Shown here in pieces: positions 10,624 to 19,587 of a stretch of DNA of 64,000 bases. Each line of letters starts with the position of its first letter. Position 1 is the stretch's first letter. Origin of the DNA: Methylovulum miyakonense HT12 (GTDB taxonomy: Bacteria; Pseudomonadota; Gammaproteobacteria; Methylococcales; Methylomonadaceae); contig NZ_KB913025.1 in the NCBI RefSeq assembly GCF_000384075.1, positions 1,244,119 to 1,308,118 on the forward strand, written 5' to 3'. The notes under the pieces are model-generated. The model saw only the letters and a list, made by a program, of their open reading frames with translations. It was not told the origin of the DNA and searched no databases. A program made the translations under genes and the position numbers.

Positions 10624-11669
10624 AAAACCACCTCACCAGACTCCCCCGGCAACTTTTCGCCCCGCTGATCATTTCGGCTTGCCTGAGCTCCTGCATGAAC
10701 CCGGTCAAGCCAGCCAGCCCAATGGACCGCTTTTTCGCCAAGATGGTGGCGGCCCGCCAATTCAATGAAACGGAACTTAAGGCTTTGTTTGCCAACGTGG
10801 CAATCAAGGACGACATCCTCAAAAAAATGGCCAAACCCGCCGAAGGCTTGCCCTGGCACCGATACCGGAAAATCTTCATCACCGATAAGCGGATTGCCGA
10901 TGGCGTAAAATTTTGGGATGAAAACGCACAAACGCTGGCCGATGTGGAACGCCGCTACGGGGTTCCGGCGGGTATTATTGTCGCCATTTTGGGTGTCGAA
11001 ACTGCGTATGGCCAGCATCCGGGCAAATACCGTGTGCTTGACGCCTTATCCACGCTGGCCTTTGCTTATCCGCCGCGTAGCGAATTTTTCTTAAGCGAAT
11101 TGGAACAGTTTTTATTGCTCTGCCGCGAAGAGCGTATCAACCCTTTGGAGCCGGTAGGTTCTTATGCGGGGGCGATGGGCACACCGCAATTTATGCCCAG
11201 CAGTTTCCGTCGCTATGCCACTGATTTTAATAAAGATGGCCGCCGGGACATTTGGCATGGCAACGCCGACGTGATCGCCAGTGTCGCCAATTATTTTGCC
11301 CAGTTCCATTGGCAAACCGGCCAAGCCATTGCCGCGCCTGTCATAGCAAAAGGGGAGGAATATAAAGCAATCATGACTGGCAACCTTAAGCCGGATTTAA
11401 GACTTGCTGAGTTAGAATCACTCAACTTGAAAATATCACAGCCTTTGGCTTTAGCCGATAAAGTCAAAATTCTTGAATTAAAACAAGAACAAGGCGAAGA
11501 ACTTTGGGCGGTCACAGACAATTTCTATTGCCTGACCCGCTATAACCACAGTCCTTTATATGCCATGGCCGTGTACCAATTAAGTGAATCTATCTTAAAT
11601 AACCGGGGACATTCCCATGAACAAACTCATAACAGCAACGCTCTTTCTGATGGTATGCAGTTTTTTTAG
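10620..11669 (+). CDS. mltB: membrane-bound lytic murein transglycosylase B
   Basis: MltB cleaves the glycan strands of peptidoglycan, giving 1,6-anhydro ends, from the inner face of the outer membrane. A lipoprotein signal peptide is visible with a lipobox LSSC (Cys25). The catalytic glutamate is E127 in GVETAYG, and the family blocks YAGAMGTPQFMPSSFR, NKDGRRDIW and DVIASVANYF follow. The protein runs 349 residues and ends with a Ser/His/Asn-rich tail (NNRGHSHEQTHNSN) read through the first 53 bases of rlpA, longer than the usual end. It overlaps rodA by four bases. Confidence 0.93.
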   Translation: MKNHLTRLPRQLFAPLIISACLSSCMNPVKPASPMDRFFAKMVAARQFNETELKALFANVAIKDDILKKMAKPAEGLPWHRYRKIFITDKRIADGVKFWDENAQTLADVERRYGVPAGIIVAILGVETAYGQHPGKYRVLDALSTLAFAYPPRSEFFLSELEQFLLLCREERINPLEPVGSYAGAMGTPQFMPSSFRRYATDFNKDGRRDIWHGNADVIASVANYFAQFHWQTGQAIAAPVIAKGEEYKAIMTGNLKPDLRLAELESLNLKISQPLALADKVKILELKQEQGEELWAVTDNFYCLTRYNHSPLYAMAVYQLSESILNNRGHSHEQTHNSNALSDGMQFF

Positions 11670-12066
11670 TAACCCTATCTCCACTGCCGTGGCCGCCAAA
11701 CATGGCCATAGCAAACACCACAGCCATCACGCAAGCAAACACCGGCATCATGCCCACCATACGCGCAGGGGCGGTAACGAAGGCATAGCCTCCTGGTACG
11801 GCCACCAGTTCCAAGGCCACCGCACGGCAAATGGCGAACGCTATGATATGTACTCCATGACCGCCGCCCATAATTCGCTGCCTTTGTCATCTTATGTGGA
11901 AGTGACCAACATCAGGAACAACCGCACGGTGGTTGTCCGTATCAATGACCGGGGCCCGTATAGCGGCAACCGTGTCATGGACCTATCCTATGCCGCCGCC
12001 AAAGAATTGGGCATCCATAAATCCGGCACTGCCGCGATTAAAATCACGCCGTTAGCGATGAACTAA
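11617..12066 (+). CDS. rlpA: septal ring lytic transglycosylase RlpA-like, with histidine-rich linker
   Basis: RlpA proteins have a double-psi beta-barrel fold and can cleave naked glycan strands. This 149-residue form has an N-terminal signal peptide (about residues 1-27) without a lipobox, so it would be a soluble periplasmic protein. A linker with eleven histidines in twenty residues (29-48) follows, then the barrel: GIASWYGHQFQGHRTANGE, MTAAHNSLPL, VRINDRGPY and VMDLSYAAAKELG. The SPOR domain of longer RlpA proteins is absent. The catalytic Glu (NGE) and Asp (NDRGPY) are present. It lies inside the mrdAB-mltB-rlpA-dacA order known from many proteobacteria. Confidence 0.9.
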   Translation: MNKLITATLFLMVCSFFSNPISTAVAAKHGHSKHHSHHASKHRHHAHHTRRGGNEGIASWYGHQFQGHRTANGERYDMYSMTAAHNSLPLSSYVEVTNIRNNRTVVVRINDRGPYSGNRVMDLSYAAAKELGIHKSGTAAIKITPLAMN

Positions 12067-12292
12067 AAACCCTGCCTTCCAAAGCCCCCCCGATTTCCCT
12101 GAAACAGCACCTGGCCTTGCCGTACGGCTTAAGCTGATGGGTTCTGCTTACTAAAACAAGCTGTCCGGCCCGTTCTGGCGCCGCATGGTGGTTGCCTCCT
12201 TGTGCAAAGTTTGTTACGAAACCAAACAAACAAATTGCGCCATGATACAATAACGCCCTGTTTTACTGAGCCTACCCACCCCCAAAAGAGCA

Positions 12293-13465
12293 ATGACATC
12301 CATTAAAAAACTTACTTTGTTTCTGTTTATGGGTTTGCAAATCGCCGCCTTCGCCGCTTACGCAGCCGAGGCCGAACTTGCCATACCTCCGGCACCTTCC
12401 ATCGCCGCCACCGCTTATATTTTAAAAGACCACAACACAGGCAAAATCCTCGCCGAAAACAACGCGGACGCCAAGCTAGCGCCCGCCAGTTTGACCAAGA
12501 TCATGACCGTTTATGTGGTTTTCAACGAAATCAAAAAAGGCACTTTGCACTTGGATGATCTCGTCACCATTAGCGAAAAGGCTCGTGCCGCCTCCGGTTC
12601 CCGGATGTTTGTCGAAGTCAATGAACGTGTCAAAATCGAAGATTTGCTCAAAGGCGTGATCATCCAATCCGGCAATGACGCCAGCGTCGCCCTGGCCGAA
12701 CATGTGGCGGGCAGCGAAGAAACTTTCGCGGAAATGATGAACCAACAGGCCGCGCGTTTGGGCATGGGCAACACCCATTTCAAAAATAGCGATGGCTTGC
12801 CGATTGACGACCATTACACTTCGGCACGCGATTTGGCAACGCTAACTTCAGCGTTAATTAGGGAGTTCCCTGAGTATTACCCTTGGTTCTCGCAAAAGGA
12901 ATTCACTTACAACAAAATTACCCAGCAAAACCGCAACCAGCTTTTGTCGCGGGATGAATCGGTCGATGGCGTCAAAACCGGTTTCACCGACGATGCCGGC
13001 TATTGCCTAGTCGCTTCCGCGCTTAGGGAAAATATGCGCTTGATTTCTATAGTCATGGGCACTAAAAGCGCCAAGGCGCGGGCTAACGAAAACCAAAGCC
13101 TATTGAATTACGGGTTCCGTTTTTATGAGTCGCATCGCTTATACCAAGGCAAAACGGCCTTAAGCGAAGCGAAGGTTTGGAAAGGTGAAATACAAAAACT
13201 GCCCCTAGGCTTGCCTGAGGACCTTTATGTCACAATCCCCCGCCGCCATTACAACGACCTGAAAGCGGTCATCACCGTCAATAAAAAAATCACTGCGCCC
13301 GTCAAAGAAGGCGACAAGCTCGGCACCGTCAACGTCACCCTAAAAGGGGCTCCCCTGATTAGCAAAGACTTAATCGCACTTGAACCGGTGGAGCAAGGCA
13401 ATATTTTCCGCAGGCTTTATGACGGCGCATTAATGACCATGGAGAAATCTGACGATGGCAAGTAA
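12293..13465 (+). CDS. dacA: D-alanyl-D-alanine carboxypeptidase (PBP5/6 type)
   Basis: Removes the terminal D-alanine from peptidoglycan pentapeptides in the periplasm. It has a signal peptide ending near AAYAAEA and the three serine-peptidase motifs: S66-L-T-K, S126-G-N (QSGNDAS) and K228-T-G (GVKTGFTDDAG). A C-terminal beta domain and an amphipathic end (RRLYDGALMTMEKS) fit the membrane-anchoring helix of PBP5. At 390 residues the length is normal. A 226-base gap separates it from rlpA, so it may have its own promoter; its end overlaps the next gene by 11 bases. Confidence 0.96.
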   Translation: MTSIKKLTLFLFMGLQIAAFAAYAAEAELAIPPAPSIAATAYILKDHNTGKILAENNADAKLAPASLTKIMTVYVVFNEIKKGTLHLDDLVTISEKARAASGSRMFVEVNERVKIEDLLKGVIIQSGNDASVALAEHVAGSEETFAEMMNQQAARLGMGNTHFKNSDGLPIDDHYTSARDLATLTSALIREFPEYYPWFSQKEFTYNKITQQNRNQLLSRDESVDGVKTGFTDDAGYCLVASALRENMRLISIVMGTKSAKARANENQSLLNYGFRFYESHRLYQGKTALSEAKVWKGEIQKLPLGLPEDLYVTIPRRHYNDLKAVITVNKKITAPVKEGDKLGTVNVTLKGAPLISKDLIALEPVEQGNIFRRLYDGALMTMEKSDDGK

Positions 13466-14297
13466 AACGGTTTACTTGAATGGCCACTATTTACCGCTGG
13501 AAGAAGCCAAGGTTTCGGTATTGGACCGTGGCTTCTTGTTTGGCGATGGCATTTATGAAGTGATCCCGGCTTACCACGGCAAACTGTTCCGTCTTGACGA
13601 CCATTTGCAACGCTTGGAAAATAGTTTGGCCATCGTCCGCATCACCAACCCGCACAGCCGTAGCGAATGGCAAGCCATTTTTGCGCCGCTGTTGGATGCT
13701 GACAAAAACCAATACATTTACCTGCAAATCACCCGTGGCCCGGCGGAAAAACGCGACCATGCCTTTCCCGAAGGCGTCGCCCCCACCGTCTTCGTGATGT
13801 GTTCGGACATTGCGCCGTTTGCAGGCGCACAGACCGGCATAAAAGCCGTGACCCTGGATGATAGCCGTTGGAAACTTTGCCACGCAAAAACCATCACACT
13901 GCTGGCCAATATCCTGCACCGCCAAGAAGCCATAGACCAAGGCGGCGCCGAAGCGATCTTGATTAAGGACGGTTATGTTACGGAAGGCGCGGCAAGCAAT
14001 GTTTTTGCCGTGATTAATGGCGTACTGGTCACGCCACCCAAAAGCAACGGGATTTTACCTGGCATCACCCGCGACGTGATCCTGGAGCTTGCCGGCAAAA
14101 ACAACATCGCGTGGCGTGAAGGCCTTATCGCCCTAGATGAATTAAAATCCGCCAGTGAAATTTGGGTCACCAGCTCAACCCGTGAAATCGTCGCCGTCAT
14201 CGAATTGGACGGGGCGGTAGTGGGTAACGGCACACTAGGGCCGGTTTGGCATACCATGAACGACATTTTACAAGCTTACAAAGAATCCCTTACATGA
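13455..14297 (+). CDS. dat: D-amino acid aminotransferase (PLP fold class IV)
   Basis: This class IV pyridoxal-phosphate aminotransferase most resembles D-alanine transaminases, which interconvert D-Ala/2-oxoglutarate and D-Glu/pyruvate. The likely PLP lysine is K145 in CHAKTITLLANIL; the phosphate-binding region TEGAASNVFAV and the DRGFLFGDGIYEV start block are also present. At 280 residues the length is typical. It overlaps dacA by 11 bases and ybeD by four, so it is coupled to removal of D-Ala from the wall; salvage of the released D-Ala is a plausible role (inference). A branched-chain aminotransferase or aminodeoxychorismate lyase is less likely. Confidence 0.88.
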   Translation: MASKTVYLNGHYLPLEEAKVSVLDRGFLFGDGIYEVIPAYHGKLFRLDDHLQRLENSLAIVRITNPHSRSEWQAIFAPLLDADKNQYIYLQITRGPAEKRDHAFPEGVAPTVFVMCSDIAPFAGAQTGIKAVTLDDSRWKLCHAKTITLLANILHRQEAIDQGGAEAILIKDGYVTEGAASNVFAVINGVLVTPPKSNGILPGITRDVILELAGKNNIAWREGLIALDELKSASEIWVTSSTREIVAVIELDGAVVGNGTLGPVWHTMNDILQAYKESLT

Positions 14298-14557
14298 CTG
14301 AAGAGACCCTGTTTGAATTTCCCTGCCAATTTCCAATTAAGGCAATGGGCAAAAATGATATTGAAATAGATGTGTTGGTGATAGAGATTATCCGACGCCA
14401 TGCGCCGGAAATAAATGAAACCCATATCAAAACCCGCCCCAGCAAAGACGGCAGATTTTTAGCCGTCACCGCCACGATCACCGCCAACAGCAAGCAACAA
14501 CTGGACGCGATTTATCAGGACTTGACGGACCATCCGTTGATCTTATTTGCGTTATAG
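14294..14557 (+). CDS. ybeD: YbeD/DUF493 family protein
   Basis: Small conserved protein of the YbeD/DUF493 family with an ACT-like fold, usually found between dacA and lipB. It has been suggested to be regulatory; no reaction is established. The 87-residue product shows LFEFPCQFPIKAMGKN, THIKTRPSKDGRFLAVTATI and a closing YQDLTDHPLILFAL. The ATG at 14294 overlaps the stop of the aminotransferase gene (ATGA); a longer upstream frame is a shadow. lipB does not follow here; the next gene is convergent purC. Confidence 0.88.
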   Translation: MTEETLFEFPCQFPIKAMGKNDIEIDVLVIEIIRRHAPEINETHIKTRPSKDGRFLAVTATITANSKQQLDAIYQDLTDHPLILFAL

Positions 14558-14565
14558 TTGATGCC

Positions 14566-14588
14566 GGAACGGGTTAAGTGCCCGTTCC
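14566..14588. terminator. inverted repeat between convergent ybeD and purC
   Basis: GGAACGGG at 14566-14573 pairs with CCCGTTCC at 14581-14588 around a 7-base loop. It lies between two convergent genes and could end transcription from either side. There is no run of T on either strand, so it is a weak terminator at best. Confidence 0.45.
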
Positions 14589-14656
14589 ATAACGTTCTAA
14601 AACCTACAGACCAACCCCATCCCCCCCTTAAACTCACCGCAAGCGCAAGCTGCCCC

Positions 14657-15550
14657 TCATCCCTGGGTTAGCCTAGTTTCCGCCTCACGGTACTTTGCCG
14701 CACAAAATTCGGCGACTTCGGCCGGTAAGGCAGGGGCGGGAAAAGTTTTGTCCCACGCTAAGGTTTCCAGATAATCGCGGACATATTGCTTGTCAAAACT
14801 GGGCGGGCTGATGCCGACTTGATATTGGTCAACAGGCCAGAAGCGTGAGGAATCGGGGGTCAATGCCTCATCAATCCAATACAGCGTCCCTTGCCCATCA
14901 ACACCAAACTCAAATTTGGTATCGGCGATGATAATGCCACGTTCCTTGGCATAAGCCGCCGCGGTCTTGTACAACAACAAACTGGCGTCCCGGACTTGTC
15001 CGGCCAAATCTTGGCCTATTAACTCGACGGTGGCGGCAAACGACACATTTTCGTCGTGTTGGTCAACCCCCGCTTTGGTAGACGGCGTATAAATCGCTTC
15101 GGGCAATTGTTGGGCCTGTTGCAGGCCTTCCGGCAAAACGATGCCGCAAACCGCACCGGTTTTTTGGTAATCCTTCCATCCTGAGCCGATCAAATAACCA
15201 CGTACAATGGCTTCCACAGGCAGGGGATGCAATTTCTTTACGACAACAGCACGGCCTTCTATCTGTTCGCGTTCAGCCGCATCAGGGAGCACTTGCTCTA
15301 AAGGTATGCCAGTCAGATGGTTAGGGATAATCGTGCGCATTTTGTTAAACCAGAAATTTGACACCTGGGTCAACACACGGCCTTTTCCAGGAATGGGATC
15401 AGGAAGAATGACATCAAAAGCCGACAACCGGTCAGTGGCCACAATCAACATGGTGTTGTCGTCAATATCATAAATATCGCGGACTTTGCCTCGTGCCAGC
15501 AATTTTAAGGAAGTCAATGTCGATTGGTGCAGTGCATGTGGGGCGGTCAT
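14657..15550 (-). CDS. purC: phosphoribosylaminoimidazole-succinocarboxamide synthase
   Basis: PurC joins aspartate to CAIR in purine biosynthesis, using ATP. The 297-residue protein is the longer form of the enzyme, with [72 protein letters not shown] and DTKFEFGVD. The ATG at 15550 is well placed. It reads leftward downstream of pilU but is unrelated in function; the 55-base gap leaves co-transcription open. Confidence 0.97.
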   Translation of the reverse strand: MTAPHALHQSTLTSLKLLARGKVRDIYDIDDNTMLIVATDRLSAFDVILPDPIPGKGRVLTQVSNFWFNKMRTIIPNHLTGIPLEQVLPDAAEREQIEGRAVVVKKLHPLPVEAIVRGYLIGSGWKDYQKTGAVCGIVLPEGLQQAQQLPEAIYTPSTKAGVDQHDENVSFAATVELIGQDLAGQVRDASLLLYKTAAAYAKERGIIIADTKFEFGVDGQGTLYWIDEALTPDSSRFWPVDQYQVGISPPSFDKQYVRDYLETLAWDKTFPAPALPAEVAEFCAAKYREAETRLTQG

Positions 15551-15605
15551 AGTGTCTCTTGTTGGGTTACGGTTCTAGTTTTTGTCAATCGGCGGCGTTT
15601 AATAA

Positions 15606-16745
15606 TCAAAAAGTTTTGAATACGCCATTGTCTTCATCAGCATCGGTCAGCATCATACCGGCGTTGACAAAATTGCCGCCATTTTCTGCGCCCAGCTTGA
15701 TCATCAGGCGCACTTCGTTTCTGGAATCGGCATGGTTCAACGCATCTTCATAACTGATTTTGCCATCGGCATATAAATCATACAAAGCCTGGTCGAAGGT
15801 CTGCATGCCCTGCTCCCTAGAATCTTTCATCAATTCCTTGAGCTTATGGATTTCGCCTTTGCGGATATAATCCCTGGCCAAGGGGGTGTTGATCAGCACC
15901 TCAACGGCAGGATAACGCCCCTTATCGTCAGAGCGCCTGATTAACTGCTGCGCAACAATGCCGCGTAAATTCAACGACAAATCCATCAGCACTTGGTCGT
16001 GCATATCTTCGGGGAAAAAATGCAAGATCCGGTCCAATGCCTGGTTGGCGTTATTGGCATGTAGCGTGGTCAGGCATAAATGGCCGGTTTCGGCAAAAGT
16101 AATGGCATTTTGCATCGTTTCGCGGGTCCTGACCTCACCGATCAGAATCACATCAGGGGCTTGCCGCAGGGTGTTTTTTAACGCCACTTCATACGATTCG
16201 GTGTCGATACCAACCTCGCGCTGGGTGACGATACAGCCTATATGGTGATGCTGGTATTCTATGGGGTCTTCAATAGTGATGATATGGCCGCTACTGTTTT
16301 CATTGCGGTACTTAATCAACGAAGCCAAGGACGTTGACTTACCGGTACCGGTGGCGCCAACAAACAGCAACAGCCCCCGCTTTTCCATAATCAGATCTTT
16401 TAAAACCGCCGGCAAATGCAAGGCATCGGAATCAGGGATATTATGCTCAATACGCCGCAACACCATACCCGCCGAAGTGCGCTGGGTAAATGCGCTGACC
16501 CTGAACCGGCCAAGGCCCGATATGCTGATTGCAAACTGGCATTCCATGGTCTGCAAAAACTCGTCCTTGTGACGCTGGTCCATAATACTCAAAACAACAG
16601 CCATCGATTGCTCAGGGGTCAATTTCGTCTTTGATACCTCAACCAATTGGCCATCGATTTTTAGCGTCGGGGCAACACCTGCGGTGATGAACAAATCCGA
16701 AGCGTGCTTTTGCACCATCAATGTCAGTAGCGCGTTAAAGTCCAT
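15606..16745 (-). CDS. pilU: type IV pilus retraction ATPase paralogue PilU
   Basis: PilU is a hexameric motor ATPase that assists PilT in pilus retraction at the inner membrane. Visible are the Walker A FVGATGTGKSTSLASLI, the Asp box EDPIEYQHH, Walker B-like PDVILIGEVRT, and His box TGHLCLTTLHANNANQ. The 379-residue length, the MDFNALLTLMVQKHASDLFIT start and an extended C-terminus (NAGMMLTDADEDNGVF) distinguish it from PilT. It follows pilT by eight bases, which is the standard arrangement. Confidence 0.95.
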   Translation of the reverse strand: MDFNALLTLMVQKHASDLFITAGVAPTLKIDGQLVEVSKTKLTPEQSMAVVLSIMDQRHKDEFLQTMECQFAISISGLGRFRVSAFTQRTSAGMVLRRIEHNIPDSDALHLPAVLKDLIMEKRGLLLFVGATGTGKSTSLASLIKYRNENSSGHIITIEDPIEYQHHHIGCIVTQREVGIDTESYEVALKNTLRQAPDVILIGEVRTRETMQNAITFAETGHLCLTTLHANNANQALDRILHFFPEDMHDQVLMDLSLNLRGIVAQQLIRRSDDKGRYPAVEVLINTPLARDYIRKGEIHKLKELMKDSREQGMQTFDQALYDLYADGKISYEDALNHADSRNEVRLMIKLGAENGGNFVNAGMMLTDADEDNGVFKTF

Positions 16746-16753
16746 AATTTACC

Positions 16754-17791
16754 TCACAGGAACATATCTTTGTTCACAGCTTTTACCATCGCCGTTTTGG
16801 CGTTCACCAAACCTTTGTCAACCAGCTCGCGCAAATTTTGATCCAGTGTTTGCATACCGTCTTTGCGCCCTGTCTGTATCGCCGAATACATCTGGGCAAC
16901 TTTAGCTTCCCGGATCAAGTTCCTGATCGCCGACGTCCCCACCATGATTTCATGGGCGGCAATCCGGCCACCGCCAATTTTCTTCATCAAGGTCTGGGAG
17001 ATGACCGCTTGCAAAGACTCTGACAACATCGCGCGGATCATATCTTTTTCTGCGGCGGGAAACACGTCAATAATACGGTCTATGGTTTTTGCGGCGGATG
17101 TCGTATGCAAAGTCCCGAACACCAGATGGCCTGTTTCGGCGGCGGTCAGGGCTAAGCGGATAGTTTCCAAGTCCCGCATCTCACCGACCAGGATGATGTC
17201 CGGGTCTTCCCGTAACGCTGACCGGAGCGCCTCATTAAAACCATGGGTATCACGGTGGACTTCACGTTGGTTAACCAAGCATTTCTGGCTTTCGTGGACA
17301 AACTCGATAGGGTCTTCAACGGTCAGGATATGCGCATAATCGTTTTGGTTAATATAATTGACCATCGCCGCCAATGTCGTCGATTTGCCCGAACCGGTAG
17401 GGCCGGTGACCAGGATTAGCCCGCGTGGCTTTTTACACAGTTCTTCAAAAAATTTCGGGGCGTTCAAATCTTCTAGGCTCAAGACCTTAGACGGGATAGT
17501 CCGGAACACGCCGCCAGCACCCCGGTTTTGGTTGAATGCGTTCACCCGGAACCGGGCCACGCCAGGCAATTCGAACGAAAAATCAGTTTCCAAAAACTCC
17601 TCGTAATCGCGCCGTTGCTTGTCATTCATGATGTCATAAATCAAGGCATGGACTTCTTTATGGTCTAACGCCGGAATATTGATACGGCGAATATCGCCAT
17701 CCACCCGAATCATTGGCGGCAAGCCCGCCGACAAATGCAAGTCCGACGCTTTATTTTTAACCGAGAACGCAAGTAATTCGCTAATATCCAT
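16754..17791 (-). CDS. pilT: type IV pilus twitching motility ATPase PilT
   Basis: PilT powers pilus retraction. The 345-residue protein has MDISELLAFSVKNKASDLHLS at its start, Walker A GPTGSGKSTTLAAM, Asp box TVEDPIEFVH, Walker B DPDIILVGEMRD, His box GHLVFGTLHTTSA and the AIRNLIREAK motif typical of PilT. It is the first gene of the leftward pilT-pilU pair and is divergent from yggS, a common proteobacterial arrangement. Confidence 0.97.
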   Translation of the reverse strand: MDISELLAFSVKNKASDLHLSAGLPPMIRVDGDIRRINIPALDHKEVHALIYDIMNDKQRRDYEEFLETDFSFELPGVARFRVNAFNQNRGAGGVFRTIPSKVLSLEDLNAPKFFEELCKKPRGLILVTGPTGSGKSTTLAAMVNYINQNDYAHILTVEDPIEFVHESQKCLVNQREVHRDTHGFNEALRSALREDPDIILVGEMRDLETIRLALTAAETGHLVFGTLHTTSAAKTIDRIIDVFPAAEKDMIRAMLSESLQAVISQTLMKKIGGGRIAAHEIMVGTSAIRNLIREAKVAQMYSAIQTGRKDGMQTLDQNLRELVDKGLVNAKTAMVKAVNKDMFL

Positions 17792-17833
17792 AAGTTCCTC
17801 TTACCAAGTGAAGTAAAAATACCGATACTTTAT

Positions 17834-17862
17834 ACCATAGTTTAGGGCTTTGCTTTTTTCAA
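17834..17862 (-). promoter_or_regulatory. putative sigma-70 promoter for pilTU
   Basis: On the minus strand TTGAAA (17857-17862) and TATGGT (17834-17839) are separated by 17 bases, about 40 bases upstream of the pilT start. The -10 is imperfect. On the plus strand TTGCTT-17-TTAATA (17850-17878) could serve yggS. Confidence 0.4.
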
Positions 17863-17906
17863 GCTGCATAGTTTAATACCATAACCTTCTATACCTACTG
17901 AAAACG

Positions 17907-18590
17907 ATGATAGAGAAAAGACTTAATGATCTCCGCGCCCAAATCCACCGCGCAGAACGGCTATATGGCCGGCATGAAAACGCTGTATCCCTGTTAGCTG
18001 TCAGCAAAACCAAGCCAGCCGAAGCAATAGCGGCGGCTTATCAGGCCGGGCAACGGCATTTTGGCGAAAATTATGTGCAGGAAGCCATCAGCAAGCAGCA
18101 ATTGCTGGGGGCTTTTGATATGACCTGGCATTTTATCGGCCCTATCCAATCCAACAAAACCAAACTTATCGCCCGCCATTTTGCTTGGGTGCACAGCGTC
18201 GACAGTGTCAAAATTGCCCATCGCCTAAGCGGCCAACGGCCGCAGAACCTGCCGCCGCTAAATATTTGCCTACAAGTCAATATCAGCGATGAAAGCAGCA
18301 AATCAGGGATTGCCTTGGATGAATTGCCGGATATTTACCGGCAGATAACTGCCTTGCCTAATATAAGGGTACGCGGAGTGATGGCGATTCCGGCACCTGC
18401 CGATGATTTTGCCGAACAGCGTTTGCCTTATAAGGCTTTGATGCAAGCCGTCGCCGCATTGGGGCAACCCCGTTTGGACACGTTTTCGTTTGGCATGAGC
18501 GGGGATTTGGAGGCGGCGATTGCCGAAGGGGCGACGATTGTCAGGATTGGTACGGCGTTGTTTGGTACACGGGGGCAATCAATTGCCTGA
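17907..18590 (+). CDS. yggS: PLP homeostasis protein YggS/PLPBP
   Basis: A fold-type III pyridoxal-phosphate-binding protein with no known enzyme activity that balances cellular PLP and affects amino acid metabolism. The PLP lysine is K34 in LAVSKTKP; GENYVQEA, WHFIGPIQSNKTK, SFGMSGDLEAAI and VRIGTALFG are the other conserved blocks. The 227-residue length is normal. The usual neighbours proC and yggT are missing downstream; the next genes are accessory and read leftward. Confidence 0.95.
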   Translation: MIEKRLNDLRAQIHRAERLYGRHENAVSLLAVSKTKPAEAIAAAYQAGQRHFGENYVQEAISKQQLLGAFDMTWHFIGPIQSNKTKLIARHFAWVHSVDSVKIAHRLSGQRPQNLPPLNICLQVNISDESSKSGIALDELPDIYRQITALPNIRVRGVMAIPAPADDFAEQRLPYKALMQAVAALGQPRLDTFSFGMSGDLEAAIAEGATIVRIGTALFGTRGQSIA

Positions 18591-18676
18591 TTGGCGGGAA
18601 CTTCGGCCCGACCCAAAACCTACCGTTTGAATACCCACAGGCAAAGCGGATTACCAAACGGCCCGCTAAAGAGGCT

Positions 18677-18895
18677 TTACTGGTTATGGGCCCTTAAGGG
18701 ATATGATGTCATGTACCGGGCCAAGGTTTCTCCATACAATTTATGATAACGCCCCTGACTGGATTTTCCCTGCGTATCCAGCCGCATAAGTGGATAAGCA
18801 AGCTGCCGTTTGCTAACAAGATGGCTTTTTAAACGGTTAAGAGCTGATTCAATCCCTAAAGCTGTTGACTGCACCTTATCAATCATGACAGTCAA
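18677..18895 (-). CDS. small hypothetical protein coupled to the M41-like gene
   Basis: A 72-residue product that I do not recognise. It starts at TTG 18895, overlapping the stop codon of the upstream gene (TTGA), with AAGGA seven bases before the TTG, so start choice and coupling are well supported. An ATG three codons later (18886) is the alternative. The protein is basic, with no membrane segment or metal motif visible. As it is translationally coupled to the FtsH-like peptidase gene, it may be a partner or substrate adaptor (inference). Confidence 0.5.
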   Translation of the reverse strand: MTVMIDKVQSTALGIESALNRLKSHLVSKRQLAYPLMRLDTQGKSSQGRYHKLYGETLARYMTSYPLRAHNQ

Positions 18896-19569
18896 GCCGC
18901 TTTCCTTCTCACATCCCTACGCGCATCAAGTACAGAAATTATTTCTTCACAAGCAATAACCTGCTGGCCATTCGCCAGTATGTAATTTGCCAAACCGAGG
19001 ATCGCACGCCAATTGTCCCGGTCATTGATAAACTCAAACGCCGCGGCAAAAATTTCCGCCATTTTCTGCCCGCATGTTTCTTGGTCTACGGACAGGCAAC
19101 CGAGGTATTCTTCGACTAACTTAAGGTCAGCGCTGCCGCCGTAGTGATGCAGGGCATTCATATTGACCAGACGCGAATTAAATATTTCGTCGTCACGTAA
19201 GGCGATATAGTTAGCTTCAGCCAATGGCCCGACCAACAAGTTCATCATGTCGGCTTCAAATGCCTTGATATACGCGTGTTTTTGCACACTTGAAAAACCA
19301 CGGGTCGCTTCAGCGACCGAAGAAGGCAGCGTATGGATCAATCGCCCGCCCTCTATCTTGGCAAACCATAATCCTGACTGGATAGGGGTTTGGAGGCGCT
19401 GGCCAAAATTGCTGACAATTATTTGAAAACAAACGGGGGGCAACGCTTTTTGTTTATTGGCAAAATAGATCGCCGCGGCATGGCCCGCTTCATGAATGGC
19501 GGTTTTTCTGCTGAGTTCTTTCATATCCGTTGATTGGACAGCCAGTTTGGCCAGATAGCTACGATTCAT
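18892..19569 (-). CDS. stand-alone M41 (FtsH-like) peptidase-domain protein
   Basis: The 225-residue protein carries HEAGHAAAIYFA with the zinc-binding HEAGH at residues 26-30, as in the FtsH (M41) protease, and a later EADMMNLLVGPLAEANYI segment resembling the FtsH peptidase-domain region LLGGRAAEE. There is no AAA ATPase domain and no membrane helix, so it is not a working FtsH. It may be a degenerate or specialised peptidase acting with another unfoldase, or a non-enzymatic derivative. ATG 19569 has GAGG eight bases upstream. A strong intrinsic terminator on the same strand ends about 19 bases upstream of the start codon. It is followed by a coupled 72-residue gene. Confidence 0.65.
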   Translation of the reverse strand: MNRSYLAKLAVQSTDMKELSRKTAIHEAGHAAAIYFANKQKALPPVCFQIIVSNFGQRLQTPIQSGLWFAKIEGGRLIHTLPSSVAEATRGFSSVQKHAYIKAFEADMMNLLVGPLAEANYIALRDDEIFNSRLVNMNALHHYGGSADLKLVEEYLGCLSVDQETCGQKMAEIFAAAFEFINDRDNWRAILGLANYILANGQQVIACEEIISVLDARRDVRRKAA

Positions 19570-19587
19570 AGAAATACCTCGGTTTAG

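Noticed and set aside
12067-12292. Possible small gene or regulatory RNA between rlpA and dacA
   Set aside because: No conserved frame, no strong hairpin with a T tract; only a TACAAT hexamer near 12244 that could be a -10 without a good -35.
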